Notes: generated by a model from the letters alone, not told the origin. Counted from the stretch's first letter, positions 8,746 through 18,981 are shown. The stretch is DNA of 64,000 bases from an uncultured Lachnospiraceae bacterium (GCA_947589095.1 CANQBX010000002.1:38758-102757); one strand, 5' to 3'. Numbers and translations: made by a program.

Positions 8746-9993
8746 TCAGATGAGTCTTCCGAACAGTTCGGCGGGGACGTATGCGCGTACATGGATTCCG
8801 GCTTCCGTATACTCTTCTTCCAAAAGCTCCCCGAATTTGCGGATCTCCTGGATGCGGCCGGCTTCGCTGTAGCTGAATACTTTCTCCAGACAGACTTTTC
8901 GCTCGCGTAAAATATGCCCCAGCGTCTCCAGAAGATCGGGGATGCCGTCGCCGGTTTTGGCCGAGATTTTTACCTGGCGATCCGCCTGCAGATCCTTGAG
9001 GATCACTTCGTGATCCAGCTTGTCGGTCTTGTTGAATACGGTTACGATCACCTTGTCCGTGACCCCAAGCTGCTTCAGCGTCTCATAGACAATGTGCATC
9101 TGCATCTCCATCTGGGGGTTCGTGCAGTCTACGACATGCAGGATAATATCATTGTACTTCGCTTCCTCCAGAGTGCTCTTGAACGCCTCGATCAGATGGT
9201 GGGGCAGCTTGCGGATCAATCCGACTGTGTCGGTCAGAAGGATCTGCTGTCCATCCGGCAGCCGCAGGCTTCTGGTCGTCGGATCCAGCGTCGCGAACAG
9301 CTTGTCTTCCGCCAGGATCCCGGCGTCCGTCAGGTAATTGAGAAGCGTGGATTTGCCGGCGTTGGTGTAACCGACGATGGCGGCTCCTGTCGTATGTCCC
9401 CGGTCCCTCTGCTGCCGCTGGACCTGGCGGTGGCGCTCCACGTCCTTCAGCTCTTCCTTAAGAACGGATATCCTTTCGTGGATCCGCCGCCGGTCGATCT
9501 CCAGCTTGGATTCGCCGGGGCCCCTGGTGCCGATACCGCCGCCAAGCCTTGACAGAGAGCTGCGAAGGCCCACCAGCCGGGACGCCCGGTACCGCAGCTG
9601 GGCCAGTTCCACCTGCAGCTTGCCTTCCCGCGTACCGGCTCTGGACGCGAAAATGTCCAGGATCACCATGGTTCGGTCCATCACCTTGCAGTCCAAGGCT
9701 TCCTCCAGGTTCTTAAGCTGCGCCGGCGACAGTTCATCGTCGCAGACCACGCCGGTAGCCTCCGTCTCCCACAGAAGCTCCTTCACTTCGTCGATCTTGC
9801 CTTTTCCGAAATACGTCCCCGGATGGATCTGTTCCCGGTTCTGGATCACGCGGCCCAGGACTGCGCCTCCCGCCGTCTTCACCAGTTCTTCCAGCTCGTC
9901 CAGGCATTGCTGCGTGTCCGCACCGCCGCCTGTGTCGACAGCCAGCAGGATCACCCGATCCTCGACGTCTTTGATCTCATATAATTCCGCCAA
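8746..9993 (-). CDS. hflX: Ribosome-associated GTPase HflX
   Basis: A 415-residue HflX GTPase, which splits or rescues stalled ribosomes under stress. An N-terminal HflX domain (about 1–190) contains the family block HPGTYFGKGKIDE and the glycine-rich GGGIGTRGPGESKLE. The G domain shows GYTNAGKS (P-loop, 208–215), DTVG (255–258) and NKTD (321–324). A short C-terminal domain follows. The ATG at 9993 has an AGGAGG site. The TPR lipoprotein gene ends about 30 bp upstream and may be cotranscribed. Confidence 0.96.
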   Translation of the reverse strand: MAELYEIKDVEDRVILLAVDTGGGADTQQCLDELEELVKTAGGAVLGRVIQNREQIHPGTYFGKGKIDEVKELLWETEATGVVCDDELSPAQLKNLEEALDCKVMDRTMVILDIFASRAGTREGKLQVELAQLRYRASRLVGLRSSLSRLGGGIGTRGPGESKLEIDRRRIHERISVLKEELKDVERHRQVQRQQRDRGHTTGAAIVGYTNAGKSTLLNYLTDAGILAEDKLFATLDPTTRSLRLPDGQQILLTDTVGLIRKLPHHLIEAFKSTLEEAKYNDIILHVVDCTNPQMEMQMHIVYETLKQLGVTDKVIVTVFNKTDKLDHEVILKDLQADRQVKISAKTGDGIPDLLETLGHILRERKVCLEKVFSYSEAGRIQEIRKFGELLEEEYTEAGIHVRAYVPAELFGRLI

Positions 9994-10024
9994 ATTCTCC
10001 TCCTGTCAATACTCCGTTCTTCTT

Positions 10025-10792
10025 TCAGTCGGCCCGCGTCTTAAGAAATGCGATCTCCTTCTCCACTTCTTCCGAGGCGCCGAACTCTCCGGCGTAATCC
10101 TCAAGCGCCTTAAGGGCCGAAGCAAAATCCAGCTTGCGCTCATACGCGACCGCCCTGTTAAAAAGCAGCTTCTGCCTGGCGCCGTCGCCGAGAGCCAGTC
10201 CTTTTTCAATAAACGCCAGCGCCTGATCGTATTCTTCGAATTCCAGCTCATTTAACGCCAGCTGGTTATAAAGTTCCCCATTCTGCGCGCCGTCATCCAC
10301 AGCCTGCTGGAACAGTTCCGCCGCCTCCGGGCCGCGGTCCGCTTCCCGCAGGGCCGCTCCCAGCACCAGAAGCACCTCGATCGTATCCTTATCCTCCGGC
10401 TGCTGCGGGTTATAAAGAGACAGATACCGCTCCTTCGCCTGATCCAGCCGGCCGTCCAGCACCAGCATCGCGCAGCAGCGGGACAGGTATTCCGCCTTCT
10501 CCTTATCCCCGTCCACCTGCCAGAGCGTATCGTAGGTTTCGGCGGCAGCTTCGTAATCGCCCATACGGTATTCCGCTTCGGCGCGGTATTTCAGCACGTC
10601 GATCTCGAAATTCCCTACTTTGCCGTCCGATTTCTCCAGCGCCTCGTCAAACAGCTGCACAGCCGCCGGAAAATTGCCCGCGTTCATCCGCAGGATCCCG
10701 TTCTCCCGAAGCTCGTATTTCTCCTTCGAGGCGCAGCCGGACAACAAAAGAACCGCGGCCATACATATAGCCAGATACGCACGTTTTCTCAT
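10025..10792 (-). CDS. TPR-repeat lipoprotein
   Basis: About 255 residues. The N-terminus MRKRAYLAICMAAVLLLSGC is a clear lipoprotein signal with a lipobox ending at Cys20, so the protein is probably anchored outside the membrane. The rest is alpha-helical with repeating 34-residue patterns (for example NAGNFPAAVQLFDEALE and YRMGDYEAAAETYDTL), typical of tetratricopeptide repeats, which bind other proteins. The start at 10792 is chosen because it begins the signal peptide and has GGAG six bases upstream; ATGs at 10804 and 10831 are alternatives. It lies between dut and hflX. The partner is unknown. Confidence 0.8.
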   Translation of the reverse strand: MRKRAYLAICMAAVLLLSGCASKEKYELRENGILRMNAGNFPAAVQLFDEALEKSDGKVGNFEIDVLKYRAEAEYRMGDYEAAAETYDTLWQVDGDKEKAEYLSRCCAMLVLDGRLDQAKERYLSLYNPQQPEDKDTIEVLLVLGAALREADRGPEAAELFQQAVDDGAQNGELYNQLALNELEFEEYDQALAFIEKGLALGDGARQKLLFNRAVAYERKLDFASALKALEDYAGEFGASEEVEKEIAFLKTRAD

Positions 10793-10920
10793 TCCGCTCT
10801 CCATTCCGCCGCCTTTATATCCGCGGCACATACTCTTTCCCGGCCGCCGGCCTCTCCCGTACGGAAGATCCTCCGGTGCCGCCCTTTCCCGCCTTATACC
10901 GGCACGGCAGGTGGCTGCGC

Positions 10921-11355
10921 TTACCGGATGCCGGTACTGCCGAAGCCTCCCCGGTTCTCTCCTTCCAGACGTTCCGTTTCCTCAAAGCAGATCCGCGGCT
11001 GATGTTCCATGATCCGGAACTGGCAGATCCGGTCGTTTATGCGGATCTGTGTGTCCCGCACGGCAAGCGCCGGAAAATACCACTGATCCCCGTCGCCGCA
11101 GTAGCTCTCGTCGATGATCCCGAAATGATTGGTCTGAATGATCCCGAAATTCTTATAGGTGGAGCTGCGGGGCACCACATGGGCCTCGTAGCCCTCCGGC
11201 AGCTTCATGGCCACCCCCAGAGGGATCAGCTTAAATTCCCCGGCCTTAAGGGTCACATCCGCCGCCGAGCGAAGATCGATCCAGTCGGATCTGCCGTCAA
11301 TGTAAGTCAGACGGTCGATCCTATCCGTAAAATATTTAATCCTGATGGTCTCCAT
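10921..11355 (-). CDS. dut: dUTP diphosphatase-like protein
   Basis: A 144-residue trimeric dUTPase-family protein. Conserved motifs are in order: DLRSA (27–31), PRSS (62–65), [10 protein letters not shown] (79–88), [11 protein letters not shown] (105–115) and the C-terminal RGGFGSTG (135–142). The enzyme hydrolyses dUTP to dUMP, keeping uracil out of DNA. The ATG at 11355 has GGAGG five bases upstream; a GTG 15 bases earlier lacks such a site. The upstream zinc-ribbon gene ends 12 bp before the start, so the two are probably cotranscribed. dCTP-deaminase-like relatives exist, but motif 3 favours dUTPase. Confidence 0.88.
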   Translation of the reverse strand: METIRIKYFTDRIDRLTYIDGRSDWIDLRSAADVTLKAGEFKLIPLGVAMKLPEGYEAHVVPRSSTYKNFGIIQTNHFGIIDESYCGDGDQWYFPALAVRDTQIRINDRICQFRIMEHQPRICFEETERLEGENRGGFGSTGIR

Positions 11356-11366
11356 AATGCCTCCAT

Positions 11367-13907
11367 TCACTGGATCCGAGCGCTCCCATTTCTGGGCACG
11401 AACCCGGTCACCTCTTCGGCCAGCATCCGTGTGTCTTTTCCGTCGAAATACAGGAGGTCGCCCTCCCCTTTAAGCGGGTCAAAGTCCGTAAGCGTCACGA
11501 CCGTACCGTCCGGCGCGCAGTCGGCGCACAGGATCTCCTTTCCCACCACGGTTTTCTCCCCGTCCTTATAAAGCGCGAGGGAAAAATCCGCGTTTCCCGA
11601 AGGATCGCTGTCATAATCATAAATGTACGCCAGCTGCCCATCCGTCATCCACATGCCGGAGACATCGTAAGCGATCTCCTGCCCGTTAAAATACAGGTCG
11701 CCGCCGTAAGCCCCCGGATCCCTGATATAATAGATCCCCTCATCCGCCGCAGTCATGGACCGGATCCCATCGATCTCTTCATCCACAGGCTCGGGCTCAC
11801 CGGCGCGGCTCCCGGTCAGGGGCACCTTGTAAAGCGTCCCCCGGTCCTCTCCGTCCGAAGTCATAAACAGATAAAGGATGCGGTTCTCCCTGTCATAGCA
11901 GGCGCTTTCCCGGCCGTCGGGAAGCTCCGCATTCTCATATTCATTGACCGTGCGTCCCTCCGCGGCCAGCCGCAGGCCGGAAAACTGCCCGTTCCCGTTC
12001 AGCGTTTCCAAAAGACGCGTTCCGAAATCGCCGCCCTCCAGCCGGTCCTTAAACTCCGACCAGTCCGCCTTCAGATCCTCGATTCTCGGGCCTTCCCTGA
12101 AAATGCAGTACGCGCCGTCTTCCGACACGCACGCGTCTTCGTCCTGACTGTCCAAAAAGCATCTGCCCGAGACCTCCGAATCCCCTTCCGGCCAATGGTA
12201 GCGCAGCTGCCGGTACGGAACCTCGAACTGCCCCAGATCGCTGACATAAAGCCAGTCCTCTTCGGTCATCGCGCCCTCATCGTCGCGGACGACATCCGTA
12301 TAAGCAAGACGCACCGGATTCTCCGTCATATAGTAGAACCGGCCCTCATCCAGATCATAGCTTTCCACAGATACCACGTTCTGGGCGATCCGTTCCTTCT
12401 CTCCGGACGCGTCCAGCAGATAGAGCACTCCGCCCTTCAGGCTCATAAACCGGCTCAGGCTGTCGGATGCGTAAAAACCGGTCACATTCTTATCCAGCTC
12501 CACCTTTTCCGATCCGTCGGCCAGAGCCTGCAGATAGCAGGCGTTGCCGTCTTCCCCGGTCTTCTCCATCCAGCAGACAAGCTTTCCCTCCCGGTCTGCC
12601 TGCCAGAAAAGAATATCCCTGCCAAGGCGGACCGGTTCCGCGTCTTTGCAGTAATAGAGGGATCCGCCCCGCTCAAACAGAACGTTCTCATCCGCCGGCA
12701 CCTGATAGGAGGAAACATGGGCCGCAAGCTTTTCCTTCGCGGAACCGTCCAAAAGAGACATCCGGTACAGATCAAAGGTTTCGCCGTCAAATTCTTCCCG
12801 CCAGTACAGCCATTTCCCGTCCCGGCTTATCCGATCGCCGCTTACCAGGCCCTCATAGGGGGGAACCCCCACGTCCAGGCAGGAATCCGTGATCGCAGCG
12901 GGGGGCTCTTCCGTCATAAGATCCGCCAGATAAAGCGCGTCCTCATGGTAATAAATCACCCTCGTCTGCCCCGCTTCTTCCGGCCGGCCGCCGGCAAAAA
13001 GCCGCAGAAACGCCGTAAGTACCAGCAAAAAGACAAGTCCTGCCGCCACAGGCGCGAGGTAGCTGAAGCGCTTCAGAAGCTCCGCGGCTTTTTCCGCTGC
13101 GGCCGGTTTCTGTTTCTCTTCCATGGCGGCCGCGATTTCCGATCCGGCTTCCGGAACGGCTGCAGGTTCCGTTTCCCCTTCCGGGACGGCTGCAGGTTCC
13201 GGTTCCCCTTCCGGATCTGCTTCCGCTTCTTCTCCCGCCTCCGGTTCCGGCTCAGGTTCCGTCTCTTCCGCCTCCGGCTCCGCGCCTTCCGACTCAGATT
13301 CCGTCTCTCCCGCCTCCGGCTCCGCGCCTTCCGACTCAGATTCCGTCTCTCCCGCCTCCGGCTCCGCGCCTTCCGACTCAGACTCCGTCTCTCCCGCCTC
13401 CGGCTCCGCGCCTTCCGACTCAGACTCCGTCTCTCCCGCCTCCGGCTCCGCGCCTTCCGGCTCAGACTCCGTCTCTCCCGCCTCCGGCCCGACACCTTCC
13501 GGTTTCTCTGCACCTGCCGTTTGCTGCCCGACGACTTCTGCCGCCGGCCTCTCTTCTTTTGCCTCCGGCTCCGTATCTGTCTCTTTCGCCTCCGGCCCGG
13601 CCACAGTCTCATGTCTCTCTTCCGCTTCCGGCCCGACCGCAGCCTCGTATTCCCCGGCCACAAGCTCATGTCTCTCTTCCGCTTCCGGCCCGGCCGCAGC
13701 CTCGTATTCCCCGGCCGCAAGCTCCCGGCCGCAGAATCCGCAGTACACGTCATCCGCCTGCACGCTCCTGCCGCAATATGGGCAGACAGCCTGCTCCATT
13801 CGGACAGTCCGGCCGCTGCCGGTCATATCCGGCTCTACCCTGGCGCCGCATTTCTCGCAATAGAAGCTCCCTTCCGCAAGCTCCGCCCCGCATTTCCCGC
13901 ATGTCAT
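11367..13907 (-). CDS. Zinc-ribbon membrane protein with acidic tandem repeats and large extracytoplasmic domain
   Basis: About 846 residues in four parts. Two zinc ribbons occupy the N-terminus (CGKCGAEL...CEKCG and CPYCG...CGFCG). A Glu/Ala-rich region follows with repeats of [14 protein letters not shown] type and then five 14-residue repeats ([14 protein letters not shown]). One membrane segment ([17 protein letters not shown]) comes next. The remaining ~550 residues lie outside and repeat short beta-rich blocks such as [14 protein letters not shown] and [12 protein letters not shown], suggesting a propeller-like fold. The start at 13907 has GGGAGG six bases upstream; an ATG at 13967 overlaps the previous stop codon (ATGA) but has no good site. 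Function unknown. Confidence 0.75.
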   Translation of the reverse strand: MTCGKCGAELAEGSFYCEKCGARVEPDMTGSGRTVRMEQAVCPYCGRSVQADDVYCGFCGRELAAGEYEAAAGPEAEERHELVAGEYEAAVGPEAEERHETVAGPEAKETDTEPEAKEERPAAEVVGQQTAGAEKPEGVGPEAGETESEPEGAEPEAGETESESEGAEPEAGETESESEGAEPEAGETESESEGAEPEAGETESESEGAEPEAEETEPEPEPEAGEEAEADPEGEPEPAAVPEGETEPAAVPEAGSEIAAAMEEKQKPAAAEKAAELLKRFSYLAPVAAGLVFLLVLTAFLRLFAGGRPEEAGQTRVIYYHEDALYLADLMTEEPPAAITDSCLDVGVPPYEGLVSGDRISRDGKWLYWREEFDGETFDLYRMSLLDGSAKEKLAAHVSSYQVPADENVLFERGGSLYYCKDAEPVRLGRDILFWQADREGKLVCWMEKTGEDGNACYLQALADGSEKVELDKNVTGFYASDSLSRFMSLKGGVLYLLDASGEKERIAQNVVSVESYDLDEGRFYYMTENPVRLAYTDVVRDDEGAMTEEDWLYVSDLGQFEVPYRQLRYHWPEGDSEVSGRCFLDSQDEDACVSEDGAYCIFREGPRIEDLKADWSEFKDRLEGGDFGTRLLETLNGNGQFSGLRLAAEGRTVNEYENAELPDGRESACYDRENRILYLFMTSDGEDRGTLYKVPLTGSRAGEPEPVDEEIDGIRSMTAADEGIYYIRDPGAYGGDLYFNGQEIAYDVSGMWMTDGQLAYIYDYDSDPSGNADFSLALYKDGEKTVVGKEILCADCAPDGTVVTLTDFDPLKGEGDLLYFDGKDTRMLAEEVTGFVPRNGSARIQ
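13270..13479. repeat. 42-bp in-frame tandem repeat, five copies
   Basis: Five consecutive 42-base units, each starting GCCTCCGGCTCCGCGCCTTC with only a few base differences. They encode the 14-residue acidic repeat of the zinc-ribbon protein. Near-identity at DNA level implies recent expansion or contraction by slippage. Confidence 0.9.
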
Positions 13908-13963
13908 ACGTATCCTCCCGGGTACATCCGTCCTTGTACTTCCGACATCCACTCCCGACATCC

Positions 13964-14524
13964 TCATCTAAGCTTCATGCCGCATTTCCGGCAGAAGTTC
14001 GCGTCCGCCGGACACGCCGCCCCACATCGGGAGCAGTAAATTTCCGGATGACGCTCCTGTCCAAATACCGCCTCCCCACCTGGCAGCGTATCGCCGTCGT
14101 CCTCTTCCTCGATCACCACGCCGCCGGCGGGAGCGACCCCTTCCAAAACAGGTTCCTCCGGGGCAGTTCCTTCGGCCATTCTGCCTCCGTAATCCGGCAG
14201 AAGCGGCCTGGCCGGTTCCTTATCCGGCTTTTCCTCCGCCGTCTCACCGGCGCTTCTCGCCTTTACCTGAAGGATCTGCTCCTTCTTCTCCCCGATCTCC
14301 TCCTGCTTCCGTCGGATCGCCTCAAAATACTTCACCAGCCTGCCGGTATCCACATTCTGGTGCTTCCACATGGAAAACATCATCGTTCCGACAGTCGTAT
14401 ACAGATCCTTTATCTCGCTTTCAAGAGCGCCGATCCTTCCGCGCAGCCTGGCTTCCTCCAGCATCCCGGAAGTCTTCCGGCCCAGGTATTCCAGGCGTCT
14501 GGACACATCCTCCTTAAACCCCAT
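13964..14524 (-). CDS. Coiled-coil zinc-ribbon protein
   Basis: A 186-residue protein. The N-terminal ~90 residues are helical and charged (RLEYLGRKTSGMLEEARLRG, FEAIRRKQEEIGEKKEQ), a likely coiled coil. A Pro/Glu-rich linker follows, and the C-terminus is a zinc ribbon with CSRCGAACP and CRKCGMKLR. It is first gene behind a consensus promoter (14561–14589) and is followed by the larger zinc-ribbon protein, suggesting a shared envelope or regulatory role. No specific function can be assigned. Confidence 0.75.
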   Translation of the reverse strand: MGFKEDVSRRLEYLGRKTSGMLEEARLRGRIGALESEIKDLYTTVGTMMFSMWKHQNVDTGRLVKYFEAIRRKQEEIGEKKEQILQVKARSAGETAEEKPDKEPARPLLPDYGGRMAEGTAPEEPVLEGVAPAGGVVIEEEDDGDTLPGGEAVFGQERHPEIYCSRCGAACPADANFCRKCGMKLR

Positions 14525-14560
14525 AACCGCACTCTCCTCTTCCGTGCATATCTATCCTTC

Positions 14561-14589
14561 ATTATACGGTTCTCCCCTTTTACTGTCAA
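14561..14589 (-). promoter_or_regulatory. Consensus sigma-A promoter for the zinc-ribbon/dut operon
   Basis: On the minus strand perfect TTGACA (14584–14589) and TATAAT (14561–14566) are separated by 17 bp. The upstream IS begins only 9 bp beyond the −35 box (its target duplication starts at 14598), so the promoter core survived the insertion but all upstream sequence was displaced. Confidence 0.88.
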
Positions 14590-14810
14590 TCGTAAAAAGT
14601 CCCATGCAGCGCTGAAGAATAAAACCGGCGACGCCACCACTAGAACATACATTTTTCTGAAAAATATACTTATCAACATCTACATTGGATAATGGAATAG
14701 TTTTCCACATCGCACGGCTACAATTATCCCTTCTCTTTTTCCTGTATATTCTGCATATTCTATTGTTTTGCATCTTCCATTCTATCACCGCCTGTGTTAT
14801 AATACTCCTG

Positions 14811-15931
14811 TTATTCGAGATATATTGTTGTATATCTCTTTATGTAGGATACATCTTCATCCGTTACTGTTTGTCTGCGAAAACTTTCCAGTAGCCTTGA
14901 AGATGTATTCTTTTTGCTCTGTCCTGTCTCTTTGATCATCGGGCTCCATGCCATATACACCTGCATCAGGATGTCCGCGATCTGCGTCAGCAGGTAATGG
15001 TTCTTCATCGCATTCCCTTCCCGGCTGTTCAGATGCTCGATCCGGTACAGTCCATTCTTTTGGTTATTGAACCCTTCGTTCTCGATCTTCCACCTCCCCC
15101 TTCCTGCTTCCACCATCTCCTCCAGGTTCCTTTTCGTCAGCTCTATATTTGTCAGCCATTGGAATCGGACCACTTTTTCTTCCGCCTCCTGCTTTTTCCT
15201 ATATTCATACTCATATATATGAATCGTTTCTTCCTTTCCCGCGGTCTCCTCCACATGATTGGCATACCTTCCTGTCCCTTGCTCTTTCCCGATGCCTTTT
15301 ACAACGGCTGCTCCTCCTCCTCCCTTTATCCACGCATAGCTTTCCCCTATCACGGCTTGCCTTGCCTCTTTCTGTGTGAAAATATACTTCCACCCGTTTT
15401 TCCGGCAAAGCCGCATCATCGGTTCCACCGCGTACAGCGCATCTCCCTGCACACAGACTGGCAACCGCGGATATTCCTTCTTCAGCCGCCCCTCCAGCCT
15501 TTTCGCCGCGTTGAATTCACAATCCTGCTTCTTCACATCTTCCGACTCATTCTCTACGAATTCTGTCCCCAGGCTGATCACCAGATTCTCCCCTAGCACC
15601 AGCTTTGCTTCCACAACTTTATGGTAATACCGTCTCCTTTCCTTCCCTTCCGCGTCCTTCACCGTTTCACACAGGCAGTTCTCACAGTGCTTTTCTCGGA
15701 AATAAAACAGGCCCGTCCCATCCAGGATCACACGCCAGTATTTCCCCAACAGCCTGGCACGGTAGAATTGTTTCATCCTCAGCAGGGTAACCACCAGCCT
15801 CCTGCGTATCTCTGACAGGCATTGGGGGGATAACCTTTCCAGGTAATGATTCAGGGTATCATAATGGGGCATTTCCTCCAGTCCACGGTCACCGGACAGC
15901 AGCCGCAGCGTATCAATGCAGGTCTGCTCAT
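14811..15931 (-). pseudogene. DDE transposase, C-terminal part (gene split by insertion)
   Basis: Codes for the C-terminal ~373 residues of an IS4-like DDE transposase. The catalytic acids appear in VILDGTG, VQGDALYA and GRWKIENEGFNNQK. An internal ATG at 15872 gives an open 353-residue frame, but homology-like reading continues upstream (FNEQTCIDTLRLLSGDRGLE) to the insertion border. The missing N-terminus is at 20961–21219. Joining 20961 to 15931 keeps frame and gives 459 residues. As it stands the protein lacks its N-terminal ~86 residues and is probably inactive. Confidence 0.85.
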
Positions 15932-16032
15932 TAAATTTTTCTCCCTTTTCAGGAAGATGTGTTCTTACTGTCAGCCACCGGCTGGCTATGTATATTCATA
16001 CATTTTCCACAGATACCTGTCATTTTGAAGCA

Positions 16033-16070
16033 CAAAAAAAGAGACAATCCATATCTTCTGGACTGCCTCT
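16033..16070 (-). terminator. Terminator after the cargo lipoprotein
   Basis: On the minus strand AGAGGCAGTCCA pairs with TGGATTGTCTCT and is followed by seven T residues, just past the lipoprotein stop codon. It lies between the left element end and the gene. Confidence 0.85.
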
Positions 16071-16100
16071 ATTTTGACTATGCTACAAACGGGAAGTTGA

Positions 16101-16919
16101 TTAAGGAGCTTTAACAGGTGGGTCAGAGGGATTCTTTACAACATACCAGTCACTTTCAATAAGCAAATAACAATCGTCAGGCCCACAGATGATATAATCA
16201 AACCCCGGATAGTCTCCCCCAGTCAGTTCAAACCAATATGCCTCTTGACCTTCTTCGTCTCCCGGTGTGTTCCCATCCTCAAATTCTCGAAGCTCATACT
16301 CCAATCCGTTTGCCCATAGGCGCAGATCTTCAATGTCATTGCCCTCAATGTTCCACTCCGTTAATTGACCCATCAAAACATGGGTTATTTTTACCCCTGT
16401 AACATCGTCGCCGATATAAGCAGCGATAGCCTTGCCGGGGTCTTCACTGTCAGACGGCGTGTCTTTTTTTCCCCAGTATTCGCTGTCGTCATGATGGAAC
16501 TCTGTGCTGAAAAGTGCGCCGTCCTCGAGCTTGCAGAACGGCAGTTCATCTGAACCGTCGGCGATAAACGTCAGCTCCGTCTTATCATCATTGATGCGGA
16601 ACAGGAACTCCTTATATTCCGTCGATGTCGCGGATCTCAGCGTGACAACATCCCCGTCCACGTAAAAGTAACCTCTGTAGACTGTGCTGCTCAGTGGTCC
16701 TTCGCACATTTGAAACGTGTTAAGCGGTTCCAGTGTAATGACGAATTCGCCGCCAAAACCGACTTCTTCCCATACGAACGTAACTGATTCGGATACGTAG
16801 CTGTCCTCCGCAGAAAAACCGGTCGGCGTCGTTTCTCTTTCCTGATTGACTGCATTTGCCTTACACGCTGACAACAGCATTGCGCCCCCAAGTAATGCAA
16901 TACATATATATTTCTTCAT
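16101..16919 (-). CDS. Putative lipoprotein, cargo of the inner element
   Basis: A 272-residue protein starting MKKYICIALLGGAMLLSAC, a clear lipoprotein signal with Cys at residue 19. The mature part is acidic and beta-rich (for example YRGYFYVDGDVVTLRSA and FRINDDKTELTFIADG), with a C-terminal half resembling a second small domain. I do not recognise a family. The ATG at 16919 has AAGGAG eight bases upstream; an ATG 18 bases earlier lacks a site. It lies between the element's left end and its transposase, and its codons look less AT-rich than the restriction genes, hinting at a separate origin. Confidence 0.7.
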   Translation of the reverse strand: MKKYICIALLGGAMLLSACKANAVNQERETTPTGFSAEDSYVSESVTFVWEEVGFGGEFVITLEPLNTFQMCEGPLSSTVYRGYFYVDGDVVTLRSATSTEYKEFLFRINDDKTELTFIADGSDELPFCKLEDGALFSTEFHHDDSEYWGKKDTPSDSEDPGKAIAAYIGDDVTGVKITHVLMGQLTEWNIEGNDIEDLRLWANGLEYELREFEDGNTPGDEEGQEAYWFELTGGDYPGFDYIICGPDDCYLLIESDWYVVKNPSDPPVKAP

Positions 16920-17099
16920 AAATGTTTCTCCTTGCAAACGATTTGTCTATTCCCTTATAACTGTATATCAAATATATCATACCGATAAATAAACTACAAT
17001 GTTGCTTATTCTTAATTTTTTCCTACAACTTTATCACCCCCATCTTAACTACCCTTTACTACAAAATTGTCTGTACTACCATACTTAAAGTTCCAAATC

Positions 17100-18281
17100 T
17101 TATACCTGTTCCTTTGAACAGAGCCTCTCTACATTGATTCTTGTCTTATGCTTGCTGATGGAATTGTAATCAACCGTCGTTTTCCCATAAACTTCCAACA
17201 GGATTTTATATAGTCCGTCCACCTTTTCATCGACAGTCAGTTGTTCATTTTGATTCAACCACCAAAACAACATAATTTCAACATCCATGTACTTCAATGA
17301 CGGGGCACGTCCTAACTTATGTGGCCAATACCTGTTCAAATTTGAATGTAAACCATTTACTTTTCCAAGATTGAATTTTCCAACAGTATGTTCCCCAGAC
17401 TGTATCTGCATGTGTAATAAATTCTCTGAGGCCGCTAATGATGGATACGCATTATGCGAATCTGTCACAAGTGTATTCGCCTGTTCAAATTTTCCCTTTA
17501 ACGGCTCCATGTCAGAAATATTCAATCTTCCAACACAAACTGGCTGTACATAAACATCATTAGAACTATCTACAAATGTCAGAAAACATACTTGATCATC
17601 ACTGATTCCCGGCTTCTTAGCATTGACATCCCCATATAGTAAGTCATTCAAATATGCAGGATCGTTCAGTTCTAAGTGTTCATATATGCCATTCTTTTCA
17701 AGATACTCTATTTTCTCAGCAAGTGTTCTATGATGACGAGGCATTCTTTTCAGTTCATAAATAAAGAATTTTGCGTCCCTCTTACCTTTGAAAGAAGTAG
17801 GAAGATAATATTCATCCGCTTCAACTGTACCTTTGAAACCTTCAACTTGATACCCGTACTTCTCTTGAATCGCCATACATAGTTTTATCTTATTAGTCCA
17901 ACATGTGTTTTTACTGATTCCTGTCATTGCTGAGAGTTTAGGGATACTTAGATTCAGTACAATACCCTTTAATAAATCTCTCCACTGCTTTTCTGACAAC
18001 TTACCATATCTAATACCTGTATAATTAGGGACGGTGAATGTCTTACCGCAATCTTTGCAAATATAACGGGGACTCCCATTCGCTATCTTACCATGTCTGA
18101 TTATTTTTGTACTCTTGCAGAACTTACAATTACTAGGACGTTCTGACTGAATTGTTGGAGCCTTTGTCTTTTCTTCAGCAGTCATATTCAGAAAGTCTAA
18201 TATAAACTCCTTTAATGACTGTAATTCCTCTTCGTTGCATGTCTCAAAAATTTTCTTTATACTTTCATTCTTTTCTTCCAC
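17100..18281 (-). CDS. IS1595-family (ISXO2-like) transposase
   Basis: A 393-residue transposase. It has an N-terminal zinc ribbon (Cys52, Cys55, Cys75, Cys78 in CKFC and CKDC), a helix-turn-helix region (LSIPKLSAMTGISKNTC, 111–127), and an ISXO2-like DDE core with GTVEADEYYL (Asp156), VTDSHNAY and the HSNLNRYW block that replaces the classic third acid region. This architecture belongs to the IS1595 family, some members of which carry passenger genes. It probably mobilises the 15941–20960 element. The gene appears intact. Confidence 0.9.
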   Translation of the reverse strand: MEEKNESIKKIFETCNEEELQSLKEFILDFLNMTAEEKTKAPTIQSERPSNCKFCKSTKIIRHGKIANGSPRYICKDCGKTFTVPNYTGIRYGKLSEKQWRDLLKGIVLNLSIPKLSAMTGISKNTCWTNKIKLCMAIQEKYGYQVEGFKGTVEADEYYLPTSFKGKRDAKFFIYELKRMPRHHRTLAEKIEYLEKNGIYEHLELNDPAYLNDLLYGDVNAKKPGISDDQVCFLTFVDSSNDVYVQPVCVGRLNISDMEPLKGKFEQANTLVTDSHNAYPSLAASENLLHMQIQSGEHTVGKFNLGKVNGLHSNLNRYWPHKLGRAPSLKYMDVEIMLFWWLNQNEQLTVDEKVDGLYKILLEVYGKTTVDYNSISKHKTRINVERLCSKEQV

Positions 18282-18317
18282 GGTTAATGCTTCAAGAACA
18301 TTACCATAGATTTCCCT

Positions 18318-18980
18318 TCAGCCGTATTCAAGCCCTTTAATTACTGCAATCTTTTTTGCTTCAAGAGCTTCTTTCAACTTCTCTGTTGCCTTTAACTGTA
18401 ATATCTCATAATCATCTATCAGTCCTTTTGCTCTGTCAAACTCTGTTACAATCTGTAACTTTTGAGCCTCTGACTTACTATCAGACTCTACACTTAAATA
18501 TGCCTGTTTAAGGTTCTTATCAAACTCTGCTTCCTTTGTTATCTCTGACAAGATAATACTCATTAAAAGTGGTACATTATATATGTCAGCCTTAGAATTT
18601 TGATAAGCACGGTTTATTAGTGTAACCTCTCTTTTGTCAATGATTTCTACCCCTAACTCTCTGGCATAATTTCGTGCATTGAAAGAAAACAGATTGTTTG
18701 TAATTACAACAGGATGTGCATTTTTATCATTGTATAAATGCATTCCTGCATAAACCTCTTGTATCGGGCCATTGCCCAGTGTATTATTCCAAAACTTACA
18801 CTGAATATAAAACTTAAACTCTCTGCCATCTTTAGAGTATGTAGCAATAATGTCTACGCCTCCGTCATTTCCGCCTACACGTGTCGCATTGAAATGAAGT
18901 ATCTCTAAAAACTTGACAACATACTGTTCAAAATCAATGCCTGTTTCACAATATCTAGGTTCAAATATTACTTTTTTCAT
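18318..18980 (-). CDS. Mrr-like restriction endonuclease
   Basis: About 220 residues with a PD-(D/E)xK nuclease core: GGNDGGVDIIATY (Asp43) and FYIQCKFW (Gln60, Lys62), the Mrr-type restriction endonuclease pattern. A helical, charged C-terminal tail follows (from about 165). The ATG at 18980 has AAAGGAG ten bases upstream; an upstream TTG at 19016 is less likely. The methyltransferase gene lies upstream on the same strand but has its own terminator between them, so expression may be separate. It may cut DNA not modified by the neighbouring methylase, or be a methyl-directed nuclease like E. coli Mrr. Confidence 0.8.
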   Translation of the reverse strand: MKKVIFEPRYCETGIDFEQYVVKFLEILHFNATRVGGNDGGVDIIATYSKDGREFKFYIQCKFWNNTLGNGPIQEVYAGMHLYNDKNAHPVVITNNLFSFNARNYARELGVEIIDKREVTLINRAYQNSKADIYNVPLLMSIILSEITKEAEFDKNLKQAYLSVESDSKSEAQKLQIVTEFDRAKGLIDDYEILQLKATEKLKEALEAKKIAVIKGLEYG

Positions 18981-18981
18981 A

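Noticed and set aside
12195..14039. Long plus-strand open frame of 614 codons
   Set aside because: It is the shadow of the repeat-rich zinc-ribbon genes on the other strand; the translation is Arg/Leu-rich with no recognisable domain.
14552..14788. Minus-strand frames next to the outer IS left end
   Set aside because: They cross the IS border and promoter region and have no recognisable content.
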